A DNA stretch of 64,000 bases from Macrolepiota albuminosa (GCA_027475525.1 JAMWFC010000055.1:538212-602211), one strand, 5' to 3'; positions 44,807 through 57,436 are shown, counted from the stretch's first letter. The notes: generated from the letters alone by a model not told the origin. A program made the numbers and translations.

Positions 44807-46960
44807 ATGGACATTGAGCATGACTCTGTTGGTCTCGTTAGGAGGGAGTTTCTCGCTGTCGTGTTGGCTGGATTTGGGAACGAGTATGTTTTTTCTTGCT
44901 ATCCTGTCTTGTCACCTTATCCCTCCTAGGCTTCTTCCTCTGACCAGTAATTATGGCGATGAGCCGTGTCCAAAAGCCTTGCTTCCTGTTGCCAACAGAC
45001 CGATGATTGACTTCACTCTGTCGTGGATAGAGGCGATGAGCCGTGTCCAAAAGCCTTGCTTCCTGTTGCCAACAGACCGATGATTGACTTCACTCTGTCG
45101 TGGATAGAACAATCAGGCATTCATGGTATAACAGTCCGTTCCTTGTCTCTGGTTTATAACTGATTCCTGAACGATCAGATGTCCTTTTGATTTGTCCTTC
45201 AATCCACCGACCAACGATATATCATCACATACACTCTGAAACAGCTGTTTCTTCATCAACACTACGGATAGATCTACAAACATACGATGAATCTCAAGAT
45301 ACTAGTGTTGGGACTTGCACCATTCTCCGTCATTTTTCGAATCGAATAACTGAGGACTTTGTTCTTGTCCCTTGTGACTTTATTCCTCCGCCGTCATTGC
45401 CTTTGAGTGTTCTTTTGAACAAGTTCCGTACGGACGCATTATCGGATGGTTCTATCGCAACCACTTGTTGGTTTGCGGATCACAAACCTGAAAAAGGCGC
45501 CTTTCCAGATGAGTGGGGGCCGCATCCTCAGCCTTGCCCTATTGTCTGGGATGAAGTAACTGGAACACTTCTTCATATTGATACACCTGATGACCAGGAT
45601 CGGAATTCGGAAGAGATAGAACTGCGGATGGCTTTACTATCGCGGTCTGTGCAGCCGTCCTTTTCAACAACATTCTCGACGAGGTTCCTCATCTGATTCC
45701 AGATATCCACGCACAAAACTTTCATCGAATTTCCAAGACTCTCACGTGTATGTCTGCCGAAGATCTGTCTTGGATGCACTCCATGAAAAACGCCACTTTG
45801 ATTCATTTCGAGAAGATTTCCTGTGTATGTCTGCCGAAGATCTGTCTTGGATGCACTCCATGAAAAACGCCACTTTGATTCATTTCGAGAAGATTTCCTC
45901 CATGGCTGATAAAAGTTCAGTACCAACGTACTCGTAGAAGAAAATATGCTCGATGTTGGTTGTTTCTATCTTTTATCTCCTGATTTGCTCACTTTGGGTC
46001 AGACCTCGATCCGGTCACAAATTTCACATCGCAAGCCCTAGCGCTTAAACACACAACCATGTCAAAGAATACAAGTACATGTAATGAACCGCGTAACGGG
46101 ACTATTTTCACAAAAGATCTGTCTCTATCTGCTCCACCCTCTCCAACACCAGGAGATTATACTTTGGGTGGTTCCAAAAGCTTGAGAGTAGGAATTGTCG
46201 TTCACCGCGCAGAAGCTGGGTTTGCGACCCGAGTGAACACTATACCCAAGTTCCTTGAGATCAATAGACGAGTTTGTCTCTTTTTCATTGCATTGCCTGG
46301 GTCTTGTTCAACCTCTCTGCAGTTCCTCTCACAAGCTACCTATGCTCTGCCCACGGAACCCAAAGACAGGTCTTTAATCGACCAAAAACCTCTCTGCAGT
46401 TCCTCTCACAAGCTACCTATGCTCTGCCCACGGAACCCAAAGACAGGTCTTTAATCGACCAAAAGCACAGATATCCAGCGACACTATAATAGGAGAATCA
46501 ACGCAGGTGTCTGAACGTACGACGATAAAGAAGTCGGTCATTGGACGCCACTGCGTAATCGGAAAGATGGCAAAGATTGCTGGGTGTGTTCTATTAGATC
46601 ATTGTGTGGTCGAAGACGGGTGGGCCTCTGCGTAATCGGAAAGATGGCAAAGATTGCTGGGTGTGTTCTATTAGATCATTGTGTGGTCGAAGACGGGTGG
46701 GCCTTCAAAAGCATAATCTATGCCATTTCTGACAAAGGACACGACAGGGCGAAGCTTGAGGGGTGTATTCTGGGAAGAACACGAAGATCGGGATCAAGGC
46801 CGAGCTGTCGCGGTGCGTGACTCGGGCTGGTTATGAGGTTGACGCAGGCGAGACGTTCAGGGGCGAGAAGCTGGATGTTTCTGATTGGACGGCGGTGGTG
46901 GGAGATGAGGAAGAAGATGGGGAAGAGGAGGAGGAAACTAGTGAGGAGGAGGACGCGTAG
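44807..46960 (+). CDS. GCD1: Translation initiation factor eIF2B subunit gamma, split by four 77-bp duplications
   Basis: Nucleotidyltransferase-like N-terminus (REFLAVVLAGFGNE, PLTSNYGDEPCPKALLPVANRPMIDF), ICPSIHRPTIYHHI, ITEDFVLVPCDFIPPPSLPLS, and a C-terminal left-handed beta-helix of hexapeptides (VIGRHCVIGKMAKIAGCVLLD, LEGCILGR, KIGIKAEL) ending in an acidic tail. No HEAT/W2 domain is present, so gamma rather than epsilon. It is part of the guanine exchange factor for eIF2. Exact 77-bp tandem copies at 44,955, 45,746, 46,310 and 46,551 each shift the frame; the second copy of each simply repeats the protein text, so the gene is most likely intact in the organism. Confidence 0.87.
44955..45108. 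repeat. 77-bp exact tandem duplication (8), in eIF2B gamma
   Basis: Copies 44,955-45,031 and 45,032-45,108 repeat the conserved PKALLPVANRPMIDF segment. Confidence 0.95.
45746..45899. repeat. 77-bp exact tandem duplication (9), in eIF2B gamma
   Basis: Copies start at 45,746 and 45,823. Confidence 0.95.
46310..46464. repeat. 77-bp exact tandem duplication (10), in eIF2B gamma
   Basis: Copies start at 46,310 and 46,387. Confidence 0.95.
46551..46704. repeat. 77-bp exact tandem duplication (11), in eIF2B gamma
   Basis: Copies start at 46,551 and 46,628 and repeat CVIGKMAKIAGCVLLD. Confidence 0.95.
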
Positions 46961-47032
46961 GGTCGGGTAATTTACGTGACTTGTGCACGTGGTGTCGTAT
47001 AATAGGAATCAGAAAGTTGGATTGAACTCGCC

Positions 47033-50000
47033 ATGGCTGCTAGTGCTACTCCTGGCAAATTTCGACAGTCTGCAATCCCTGGTCCAACTAGAACAAGCAT
47101 CCCAACTCCAAGCCGTTCCCGCGCGTCGTCCACCGTCCTCAATCCAAATCAAAATCCCGATGTCGAGTACATGTCTCGTGCCTTTGCAGAGGCCATCAAG
47201 TCCAACGACCCTGCACACCATCGTCCAAGCTTGACTAGCACCGCGTCGCTCTCTCCCAAATCCGCCTCGTTCTCCCAGTCTGGCCGTCCTTCCGTTCCTG
47301 CTCGTCCCTCATCTGCTGCATCCACATCTTCCACAGGCAACCAGTACCCCAGGGCGAAGACCCCAGTTCAATCGCACAGTCGACCCTCCAGCAGGATATC
47401 TGACGCTCCAAAAGCTGCACCCAGACCGTTCGAAGTCGGCGACAATGTGCGCATTGAATCATTGGGATTTGAAGGCACCCTGAGATATGTTGGTCCGATC
47501 GAAGGCAAGCAAGGTACATGGGCCGGCGTGCAATTGAGCGGAGGTTTCACAGGCAAGGGGAAAAACAATGGAACTGTCAATGGGTGGGGCGAAGCCGATT
47601 TATCATCTTGCGCTGTTATCGCTAATCTTTCCCACTTTTTCACCACAGAGTACGATACTTTTCATGTCCAGAGCACTGTGGCGTCTTCGTCTCTGTAACC
47701 AAACTTTCTGCTCCTACTGTAGGTATTGGCGCAGTTCCGCGGCCCTCTTCTGTGGCTTCATCTCGTGGAAGGTGTACCACGCCAGCACTTTCCGGACGGA
47801 TAACCCCCTCAGCATCTTCGTCGAAAGTAGGACCCCGTACATCGCTATCGTCATCTAACGGTCGCGTTACACCCTCAAATACTGGACGAACTACTCCTTC
47901 TCTTTCAACTGGACGCGTTACACCCGGCACTACGCCCGCTGCTCGCGGTCGTCGACCTCTAGCTAAATTAACCTCTGTCAAGCCAGAGGTTCCTGTTCCC
48001 ACTACCGAGAAATTTACTCCGGGATCTAGGGCCTCCAAGTACATGTCGATTACTGCAAAACAACTGAGCTCCCGCAAAACTGCGATTGGAAGCCCATCAC
48101 GACGCTCCTTAGAAATGGAAAGTCCTACAAGATCATTGTCAGCGCCCTCTCGCGACCTTCGGAGTACTACTTCCATCAGTTCCCCATTTGCAACACCAAA
48201 GTCCGGCCTGAATGGTCGTGCAGGTTGTGGTAATTTACCTACACCTAGCAAAATTCGGTCTTCTGGATCCCTAAATACACCTCGAGCTCGAATACCTAGT
48301 GCAGTGGCGATGCCGCCTCCAACCTCCCCTATATCTTTCCGTTCCGTCTCCTTAAATGACCGCTCAATTGATGCCATTGAGACGTCAGATTCGGACGCCT
48401 TCTTGAAGGGTCTGCAAGATAGGAGTTATCAAATGACCGCTCAATTGATGCCATTGAGACGTCAGATTCGGACGCCTTCTTGAAGGGTCTGCAAGATAGG
48501 AGTTATCAACTCAAATTGGCCAATGCGACATCTACACAGTCTGACTCTGTCACCTCGATTCAATCTCCGCTGTCGACGACCATGCCCTTGTAGAACGACT
48601 CCAATCCCAGATCAACGCGCTTGAACACGACAATGAGCGTCTTCGTGCGATTCAGTCATCTACTGATACTAAAGCTGACCAACAACTACAAAATGATTTG
48701 GACGAAGCACTCTTGAAGATTGTAAACCTTGAGGCATCTTTAGCAACGTCAATATCAGAAAAGGAAAACCAAGAATCACGCTTTAAGACGTTGGAAGACG
48801 ACAGACATCGGCTTCAAGCAGCTCTAGATGCCCAGAATATTGCCAAAGAGAATGATATAGTAGTCCTCCGCGGCCAATTAAATGCCGAACTCGCGGCCAC
48901 AGAAGAGCTGCGGACTAAAGTTAGCGAACACGAGGCGACCACCCGGCAGAAGGAGGCTGCAATAGTGGCCAAGGACGGAATAATAGCTTCATTGGAATCT
49001 CGTATAACAGCAGTTACGACAGAGTTACATGACGAGAAGATTGAACTTGGAGCTCAAATTAACGAGCTACGCTCCGCCGGTCAGGTACGCTTTTGCATTC
49101 ATGATTTGCAATTCCACTTAAAATAGCAGGAAACGATCGCGCTATATGAGGAGAGGCTCAGTGCCGCGGATACCCAACGCTACGATTTAGAACATCGGAT
49201 CTCGACGTTAGAGACACGTCTTCAGAACGCCCAGAAAGCGACATCTCCACCGCCTCCCTCACTTACGGGGACTTCTGCGGCCGAGATCGATAATGAGACT
49301 CTCCGAGAACAGATTGTCCATTTGCAACGCAAGATAGCCACTGTGGAGGATGCCCTTGAAGATGCACAGGCTTCTGCAGAGAGGGAAGAGTCCATTATGC
49401 AGGAACGGATGAAACGATTGAAGGAGAAGGAGGATGCAATGAAGAAAGAACTCAACGATGGTCGGAAGGAAACCGAACAAATTTTGAAATCGGAAGCCAA
49501 AGCCAAGAGTCGTATAGAAGAAATTGAAGAAGCTCTCAGGGAGAGTACCGTTGCTCTCGAGAATGCGAGAGCGGAAGTGGAAAACCTTCGATCAGAATTG
49601 GCGGTGCGTTTTCAGGACTAAGTACCGTTGCTCTCGAGAATGCGAGAGCGGAAGTGGAAAACCTTCGATCAGAATTGGCGGTGCGTTTTCAGGACTAACC
49701 TTGTAAAGGCTTAGCCAATGCGAAAACAGAATCTCGACGGACTGGTGGCGAATCATTCCGGTGGCGACTTGTTCTCGCGCGTGGCTGAGGCTGCTCAACG
49801 TGCAGCGAACGACAAGGCACAGTATACACAAGAGATTGCGCAGCTTCAAGACACTCTCGAGCAATATCGTGCTAGTGCGAGCACGTCGGTCAAGGGTGAT
49901 GATGAGGTGAAGGAACTCAAGCGAGAAAACATCTCTGTGCGTACACACCAATCTCTTGTAAAGGAATTTCTTATGCTCCATAAAATAGCTGCATGAAATT

Positions 50001-51054
50001 ATTGGCGATCAACAGACCAAAATGAGTGCCTTATTACAATCGTTGGATGACACGACAAAAGAGCTGGAAACACTTCGAAAGAAGCAGAACAGAGACGTGA
50101 CTATCAACAATGGTTTACAAGAGGCGTTGCGATCCGTCCCGCCTTCTCCCTCTTCGAAATATGATGCGTCTGCTGCAAAAGAAGAGATCACTGGCCTCAA
50201 GTAAGGTCGACATTCGCAATTTACTGCTAAAATCTCTGATTGGATTGGTTCTCAAGACACATCGTACAAGAGCTGCAGAAAGAGAACGTGGCCTCTGTAC
50301 AACGAATCAGGATCTTAGAGTCTGAAAACGAGCTATTGACCTCTGAATCAAACCAACTGCGACAGGTAAGCTGGACGGAAGAAGAATTTCAGTCCACTAA
50401 CAATCGTGAACAGGAAGTGCAGATCTTGGAGGAGAACCTCGACAAGAGTTTGGACCAGGAGGAAGCAGACGCAGGAGGCATCAATGAAGATTCACCGCGG
50501 AAGCTCAGGGAGCAAAAGGGAAGGCTGGAGGTGTGTTGCTATGAGTTTCAATAAATTGTTTGTGCAGGCTGACAGAAGATGCAGATGGAACAAGAGCAAT
50601 TGCGGAAACGGCTTGTTGACGTGGAGATGAAGAGTACACGGACCATCCATGATGTATGAAGACTCTTAACAAATGCTCAATGTGATACTGACCCTCGCTC
50701 AGCTGAACAAGGAAATAAGTGAGTTGGAAGCATTGGTTGAGTCCAAGGTACGTTCTGCTGTTGGCTGTTAAATGGGTGACAATGCCGACGAATGGGTAGA
50801 TATACCGCGAGGACGAACTGGAGCAAGAAGTGGAGCGACTACGGCAGCAGTTGGCACGACAAGATAAGAAGATGGCCAAGGGGAGTGTGGAGGTGGGGAA
50901 GGAGGGGGTATGTGAGATATGCGAGCGGCCAGGACACGACATTTTTGGGTGTGAAGTGCTGAACAAAAGGGCGGACACTGAGCTATTCTGCGAGGACTGC
51001 GAGAGCCACGGACACATTGCGAGCGACTGTCCACATTCTCTGGATGTTTTCTAG
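47033..51054 (+). CDS. CLIP-170/Tip1-like microtubule plus-end protein
   Basis: Start ATG 47,033. A Ser/Pro-rich basic N-terminus precedes one CAP-Gly domain: VGDNVRIESLGFEGTLRYVG, GTWAGVQLSGG, GKGKNNGTVNG, intron, VRYFSCPEHCGVFV. A Ser/Thr/Pro/Arg linker (GRVTPSNTGRTTPS) follows, then a long coiled coil (48,600-50,860) in many exons. The C-terminus carries two zinc knuckles C-x2-C-x4-H-x4-C (CEICERPGHDIFGC and CEDCESHGHIASDC), as in CLIP-170. The ending is SLDVF. The knuckles bind dynactin or fold back on CAP-Gly in relatives. 77-bp duplications at 48,354 and 49,544 disturb the frame. Confidence 0.9.
48354..48509. repeat. 77-bp exact tandem duplication (12), in the CLIP-170-like gene
   Basis: Copies start at 48,354 and 48,431 and repeat SIDAIETSDSDAFLKGLQDR. 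Confidence 0.95.
49544..49698. repeat. 77-bp exact tandem duplication (13), in the CLIP-170-like gene
   Basis: Copies start at 49,544 and 49,621 in the coiled-coil part. Confidence 0.95.
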
Positions 51055-51164
51055 TTTTATTTTATAATAATTAATATTATATACCCTCATGACGCTAGTG
51101 ACGTCACCCTGCACTATCCTTATAAGACATTTTGCTACAAGCTCCTATCGTACTTTGAACCAAC

Positions 51165-52107
51165 ATGTCCTATGCCTCCGTCGCTGCTGCCAATGCCCCA
51201 CCCCCAGAACACCAGGCACGTCCCTCTCAGCTCCCCCGCACGTCCTCCTCACCCCCGACAGCCCCAGCCAGATCCCGCTCTCCTCAACACCACTCCCCCG
51301 ACTGCACCATCTATCGACCAGGTCGATAAAACGGCAAACAAAGTGAATCTCGTTACCCCTATACGCCATGTCGAAGACGAAGACGACGACTACGACGATA
51401 ACAGCGATCGTCGTCCAAGGAAGGAAAGAGTCAACAGGCATCTCAAGGAAGTCGAAGCAGAAGGTCTCTATCTGTGGGAGGCCACCAAACATCGCCTCAG
51501 GAAAGAGTCAACAGGCATCTCAAGGAAGTCGAAGCAGAAGGTCTCTATCTGTGGGAGGCCACCAAACATCGCCTCTTCAACCTGGTGTCGCCGGGGGGCT
51601 CGTTGGTCTTGGTATGTTTGGATCTAAAACCTAGCAGCAGCTTATCTCGTGGCCAGTCAATATTGGTCTTCTGATCGGTGCAGGGCGTGCGTTCTACACG
51701 CAACCGCACCTGCGGCAAGACCGGACTGTGATTTCGTCCACTGCAGCGGCCGCATTTGCACTGTTGTCTGTCGAAGGATACGCAGCAGAGAAATATCGCC
51801 AGACACAGCAAGGCCAGGCCGAAGCACGGAGAGCAAAGCAGGAGGGTACACTGATCTACAAGCACCTCAGGGAGGGGATACTGCGGCCCGGAGTGCTTGG
51901 AGGTGTCGTTGGACTGGGTAAGTGGACAATTGGCAGTCAGCGGACACTACTAAGCGGGATACAGTGAATACGGCGGTGCTGGGTGCAGTGGGATACTTTT
52001 CATATGTGCATTGGGACCGACCGACATGGGACCGACGGATTGTGTCTGCAGTGGCCGCTGGCTTGTTGGCGCTCTGGAGTGCAGAAGGTTATGTTGCTGC
52101 GAAATAA
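51165..52107 (+). CDS. OM14-like mitochondrial outer-membrane protein
   Basis: Start ATG 51,165 (MSYASVAAANAPPPEHQARP). After a Pro/Ser-rich segment with an unresolved intron comes RVNRHLKEVEAEGLYLWEATKHRL, then three membrane-like stretches (NIGLLIGAGRAFY, ISSTAAAAFALLSVEGYAA, VNTAVLGAVGYFSYV with AVAAGLLALWSAEGYVA) ending in AK. This matches the C-terminal domain of yeast OM14, a cytosolic-ribosome receptor on the mitochondrial outer membrane; orthology is tentative. A 77-bp duplication (51,422-51,575) repeats the RHLKEVEAEG block, and an intron (GTAAGT...ATACAG) lies before VNTAV. Confidence 0.72.
51422..51575. repeat. 77-bp exact tandem duplication (14), in the OM14-like gene
   Basis: Copies 51,422-51,498 and 51,499-51,575 are identical. 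Confidence 0.95.
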
Positions 52108-52179
52108 ATAATTATTTGTGTATATTCATTATTGTTATTATTATTTTATCAAGCAATCTAAATTTTGTCGTCCACCACC

Positions 52180-55100
52180 ATGTCGCGATTCTTTAGACAA
52201 GCAGGCGACTCTGACTCGGACTCTGAATCCTCTGACGATGAGTCCATGTCCTCCGGCGCAGAGGATGTTCCCCAGCGTCCTTCTGCCCCTACAAAGCAAG
52301 CCCCTGGCTCCATGTCCAGGTTCCTCAAAACAGCTGGCTCCGACTCGAGTGACTCTGACAGCGACGAAGATAGCGATAGCGACAGCGATGCCCCACCTGC
52401 TCGCCGTCCAGGTCTTCCCGTTGTCGATGACACTGACAACGAAGACGAATCTGACGACGAGGCTCCTGGTGTTCGCATCAAGAGTGCTTCGGAGCGCCGC
52501 TTAGACGAGATGAAGGCAACTGGCAAGGTCATCGAAAATGGCCTCAAAATAAATGACTGGGTCGCCATCTCAAATGGTACTCTTCACTTTACCACGTCCT
52601 GTCATGTCTATTGAATAATCTTCATAGAGTTCGATAAGCTTGCCCGTATGGTCCAAAGGCAACACAATGTTTCTGAGCCTGTCCCTCCGTTCTATATCCA
52701 GACTCTCGTTAGCCTAGAAGGATCACTTAATACTGCTGTGGCAAAGGAGAAGGAGGCTAAAAAGAAGATGAATGCTACCAATGCCAAGGCCCTTACAGCT
52801 GTCAAACAAAAAGTCAAAAAGGCGCTCAAGGAGTACGAGGGCGAAGTCAAAAAGTTCCAGGAGGTGCGTATTTTCCCTGGACTGCATGTGCTGCATCGTA
52901 GCTCAAGGAGTACGAGGGCGAAGTCAAAAAGTTCCAGGAGGTGCGTATTTTCCCTGGACTGCATGTGCTGCATCGTACTCAACTCTGCTTAGGATCCGGA
53001 GGCTTTTGAACGTGAATATTCCGCCATTGTCGCCCCTGAGCCGACTACACCTGGACGACGCGTCGTTTCACAACCTGGAGATGACAACTTGTCCGATGAC
53101 TTTACCACCGTCGGAAAGGGAGGCAAGGTGATGCAATTCACGTCAGAAGGGATCTTTAAAAATCTACAGGCCGTTCAGGAGGCGCGTGGAAAGAAGGTGA
53201 GTTTTATTCGGCTTGTTGATAATTCCTCTCTCTAAGGTCCTTCTTGTCTGTTCAGGAGGCGCGTGGAAAGAAGGTGAGTTTTATTCGGCTTGTTGATAAT
53301 TCCTCTCTCTAAGGTCCTTCTTGTCTATCAGAACACTGACCGTGCCGAGCAAATGCGCATTCTTGAGAAACTCCTTGAAGTTGCAGCTACCTCGTACCAG
53401 CGTATACGCGTACTACTCGCACTAATTTCGTCTCGATTTGATTACAACTCGTCTGTATCCACCCACATGCCCATAGAACTCTGGCTCCATGCGCAGAGGG
53501 AGGTAGATCAACTTGTTGCTATTGTTGCCTCGGATGGAAATTACTCCATCCAAGAGGTTACGGATGACTATGACGAATTGGCCGAAAGGTCGCCTGCCAC
53601 AGAGGGTGGCATTGTTCGTATCCGGGGCAGCATCATCAGTTTCATAGATCGATTGGACGACGAATTCACCAGGAGCTTGCAAAACATCGATCCTCATGGC
53701 ACGGAATATGTTGATCGCTTGAAAGATGAAAAAGGACTTTATTGCACCATTTGTCGAGCTCAGGCTTTCTACGAAAAGACCAAGCAGGATGAGCCCCTAG
53801 GTCGCGTCATTATGCGACGCCTTGAGCACATCTACTCAAAGGCAAGTGACTGTATTACATTTTTATTCTAATGACCAAAGATCTAACGACACTGGATTAG
53901 CCTAACGCTGTGGTGACTGCGCTTGAGGCAGCCGTAGACACTTCGGATATAAAACCCAGCATGACGCTTTCGATTCAAGGAACAACAACTGCACTAATTC
54001 ACTCCCTCTGTGTCTACCTCTACAGATCTGGTAACTCTCTTCTGAGAACTCGCGCAATGCTCAGCCACATCTACCATCATGCATTGCATAATGAGTTCTA
54101 CACGGCTCGTGACATGCTTCTCATGTCACACTTGCAAGAATCGATTCACTCTGCAGATGTCGGAACCCAAATACTTTACAACCGAACCGTCGTGCAGCTT
54201 GGGTTATGTGCATTCCGCTCGGGGCTCATCAAGGAAGCTCAGGCTACCCTTCAAGAGATCTTCACTACCCAGCGTGTCAAGGAACTCCTCGCACAAGGTG
54301 TTCATCAACAACGCTTCCAATCCCTCACGCCAGAGCAAGAAAAAGCCGAGAAGCAACGCCAACTACCTTTCCATATGCATATCAACACGGAGTTGCTCGA
54401 AGCTGCCTTTTTGGTGTCCAGCATGCTGGTCGAAATACCTCTCCTTGCTAGCATCGAATCCGAGGAGTTAAAACGTAAAGCGATCTCCAAGCCTTTCCGC
54501 CGCCTTCTTGACTTTGCCGATCGCCAAGTTTTCACTGGGCCCCCTGAGAGCACTCGTGACCACATCATGCAGGCGAGCAAAGCTCTTCAAGATGGAGATT
54601 GGGAACAATGCCGAGATCTCATTCAAAGCATTAAGATCTGGAGTCTAATGCCGGAGGCTGCAGGCGTCAAGGAGATGTTGGCCAAGTAAGTGACCTAATG
54701 AGCCTGAGTCTGCCTTTCTCATTGACATTTGCTTCCTCCTGTCAAGGCGGATACAGGAACAAGGACTACGTACTTATCTTTTTACATATGCTCCTCACTA
54801 CAGCACCCTTTCTATTTCGCTGCTATCCCGCACCTTCTCCCTTTCCATAAATGCAGTAACTTCCATCGTTTCAAAAATGATCTGGAACGAATTTCGCTGC
54901 TATCCCGCACCTTCTCCCTTTCCATAAATGCAGTAACTTCCATCGTTTCAAAAATGATCTGGAACGAGAGCTCTCGGCCTCACTCGACCAATCCGGCGAT
55001 GTCGTTGTGTTTCATCGCATCGAGCTTTCTCGTACGCAGCAGCTGGCGCAAACTGTGGCAGAGAAGCTTCCGGCGATGTCGTTGTGTTTCATCGCATCGA

Positions 55101-55440
55101 GCTTTCTCGTACGCAGCAGCTGGCGCAAACTGTGGCAGAGAAGCTCGCGGCGATGGTTGATCAGAGCGAGAAAGCGTTGGATGCCAAGATGGGTGGCGCA
55201 GGTAGCTGGGGTGATAGGACTGATGGCACAAAGGGCGATAAGCGCGGCGAACAAGCCAAGAACGTCGAGGTCGCGGTGAGAGAACGAGAGGTGCCCGAGG
55301 TCAGAAAGTCTTGTTTGTTTTTCTCTTGAAGCTAGACTCACTTTGGTACAACAGGAGGTACACGGGGTGGTCGTGGTGGTCGCTTCTCACAAGGTCTTGG
55401 AAACCAGATGCCCGGCCAGAGAGCACAAGTGGCTGCGTGA
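52180..55440 (+). CDS. NIP1: Translation initiation factor eIF3 subunit c, with five 77-bp duplications
   Basis: Start ATG 52,180: [17 protein letters not shown], an acidic Ser-rich N-terminus typical of eIF3c. Then [20 protein letters not shown], the N-terminal helical domain ([38 protein letters not shown]), the PCI region ([29 protein letters not shown]) and a Gly/Arg tail ([16 protein letters not shown]) ending at TGA 55,438-55,440. About 850 aa, normal. The protein is the contact hub of eIF3 with eIF1 and eIF5. Tandem 77-bp copies at 52,824, 53,173, 54,814, 54,992 and 55,418 break frames or splice borders as assembled. Confidence 0.92.
52824..52977. repeat. 77-bp exact tandem duplication (15), in eIF3c
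   Basis: Copies start at 52,824 and 52,901; an exon end and splice donor are repeated. Confidence 0.95.
53173..53326. repeat. 77-bp exact tandem duplication (16), in eIF3c
   Basis: Copies start at 53,173 and 53,250; a splice donor and most of an intron are repeated. Confidence 0.95.
54814..54967. repeat. 77-bp exact tandem duplication (17), in eIF3c
   Basis: Copies start at 54,814 and 54,891 in the PCI region. Confidence 0.95.
54992..55145. repeat. 77-bp exact tandem duplication (18), in eIF3c
   Basis: Copies start at 54,992 and 55,069 and repeat [20 protein letters not shown]. Confidence 0.95.
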
Positions 55441-55572
55441 TCATGTATGTAGCTCAGATGTTGTATACTCTTTTCATCTCAACAACAGAAAAAAAGAGAG
55501 CACAAGTGGCTGCGTGATCATGTATGTAGCTCAGATGTTGTATACTCTTTTCATCTCAACAACAGAAAAAAA
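55418..55572. repeat. 77-bp exact tandem duplication (19), across the eIF3c stop codon
   Basis: Copies start at 55,418 and 55,495; the first contains the TGA, so the protein is not affected. Confidence 0.95.
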
Positions 55573-55828
55573 TATTGTCTATTGGTGTCTCGAAATTGAT
55601 TAAGGTCAAAGTGCGTATGGGAACTGCAAGCATGTCGGAAAATAACAAATTAACGGGCGACCTATCATTATTTCAATGCTTGCCCATGACGTTTTTCAGT
55701 GCGGACTCGATGATTATAGTATAGGATAGCATGGAGTAGTGGTCGGCTCATGCGGCCTTGGGTATCAATCTATTATTAATGTTAACTAGTGCAGATCTAA
55801 TGTTATATGTCCCGAGCACCGAAATCAA

Positions 55829-57127
55829 TCACCTCTCCCCGCGTGCGGATGCTACAGTGAATGTCGCCGACACAGGGCTCCAACCGTCCTCAGCACTACG
55901 CTCCTCGCCCCTAATCAGGCTAGCAATGCTAGCAGTGTGCCGATGGCTCTTCTTCCCTGTTTCTGATTGACTTTTGTTCGGTAATGAGGCAACAGGTCCA
56001 GCCAATGTCTGGCCGGGATTTGGAGACCTGTAAGTGATATCCATCTCCTCATCGGAACTAGCGTCGCTGAGCTCGAAAGCCGATGCAGTAGTGGGGTCTA
56101 GATCGTACGCCTCATATTTCGACCTCTGATTCGCGAGTACATTAGGTAACGCGAGGGCTGCATCGCCACGGAGGTTGTCGGGGAGGAAGAGATAGAAGAA
56201 CGCAATTGCAAGACAGGCACCGGACACGACGTCAATGAGATAGTGATGGGTAAGGTACATTGTGGCCCAATATAGCACACCCGTGTATATCCAAACGTAA
56301 CGCGTCGTTTGAGGGAAGAAATGAGACATGAATAGTGCCTCGATAGTGGCACAGGCCGCATGGAGGGATGGAAAGGCGCCAAAAACGACAGGAGCGTTTG
56401 AAAACCCAACCGTATAAGCGCTAGTCCCCAGAAGATCGTCTATGCGAGCGAGGCCACCAGGCGAACCCTTCATTGTATAATTTGCTGGGGTAAGTCCATG
56501 AATGATCTCATACCATGGTGCAGAACAGGGAAAAAGTATCTGAATGACGACGCCTGTAAAATTGAGATAACCAAAGGTGCGAGCCCACAGGTGGAGAGCC
56601 TCTTTTGAGCGGAAGAGCCAGAGGAATGCGGCTACAAAGAAGGGGATGCTGAAGTGGCCAACACCGTACGGCAGCCAGGCGAGAATATCAAGAATGGGGT
56701 GGGTGAAACGAGTGAGAATATCAGAGATGTTGGCGCCGTACAGGACCGATTCGAGAGTTGGGAGTAGAGACACTGAAATATCAGGTCGCCATGGGGTGGG
56801 TATAAATCGTGATGAGTAATACGTAATAAGCCACATGAAGACGGGCGTTGCAGGCAGGAAAAATTGGGAAGTGAGGGGTACGAGGAGTACAAGTGACCAC
56901 ATTGTTGGAATGACCAACTTCAAGGGAAAGCCGGGCTCTTGCATAAGATATAACCAGAATGTGGCATTGGCAATGTGGAATAGGTGGATGCTGTCAACCA
57001 CGGTGAAGTGGTGTTTGCGCAACCGATTGATAGTGACAGAAGGAGACAACGACTTGTCTAGGCGACCGACTGCGGCAAGAAATGCTGGCACGACGGTATT
57101 TACTGCCTTCCTTATGCTAGCGGACAT
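55829..57127 (-). CDS. AUR1: Inositol phosphorylceramide synthase catalytic subunit
   Basis: A single 432-aa exon. Polytopic Golgi membrane enzyme that transfers inositol phosphate from phosphatidylinositol to ceramide. It has several helices (LVIPTMWSLVLLVPLTSQFF, FSIPFFVAAFLWLF) and the PAP2-type catalytic motifs on the lumenal side: GFSNAPVVFGAFPSLHAAC and THHYLIDVVSG, with the His/Asp pair. The C-terminal tail is Ser-rich with an acidic patch (DASSDEEMDI). Aur1 is the target of aureobasidin A in fungi. Confidence 0.94.
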   Translation of the reverse strand: MSASIRKAVNTVVPAFLAAVGRLDKSLSPSVTINRLRKHHFTVVDSIHLFHIANATFWLYLMQEPGFPLKLVIPTMWSLVLLVPLTSQFFLPATPVFMWLITYYSSRFIPTPWRPDISVSLLPTLESVLYGANISDILTRFTHPILDILAWLPYGVGHFSIPFFVAAFLWLFRSKEALHLWARTFGYLNFTGVVIQILFPCSAPWYEIIHGLTPANYTMKGSPGGLARIDDLLGTSAYTVGFSNAPVVFGAFPSLHAACATIEALFMSHFFPQTTRYVWIYTGVLYWATMYLTHHYLIDVVSGACLAIAFFYLFLPDNLRGDAALALPNVLANQRSKYEAYDLDPTTASAFELSDASSDEEMDITYRSPNPGQTLAGPVASLPNKSQSETGKKSHRHTASIASLIRGEERSAEDGWSPVSATFTVASARGER

Positions 57128-57436
57128 CTAAAGAAATCAATAAGCAGTAGAACTGAACTAATCCTTTCCAACTACGCACTCTTGTAAAAAAAACCACTGC
57201 TTACCACTCTCCGTATCACCGTACTGGATCGAGTTTTACTGTATAGAAATGAGGATCAGGAGAGGGAAGAACAAATGCCTGTCGTGGGAATCATGCATTT
57301 TTGATAGTCTGTCTCGGCTCACAACGGGAACGGGCGATACAAAGTGGTACATCATAATTAAAACAAATCGTATATAAATCTTAAAGCGGAAATGCAATAT
57401 ATATATTTACTACTGAAAAGGAGTCAAGGCCTGTCC
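57128..57436. other. Intergenic, nothing recognised
   Basis: AUR1 upstream region and antizyme 3' flank, containing A/T-rich runs (ATATATATATTTA near 57,396). No gene seen. Confidence 0.5.

Noticed and set aside
44955..46704. Pseudogene status for eIF2B gamma (and likewise eIF3c, uS5)
   Set aside because: Every break coincides with an exact 77-bp duplication seen everywhere in the scaffold, while the rest of the coding sequence is conserved, so an assembly error is far more likely than loss of essential genes.
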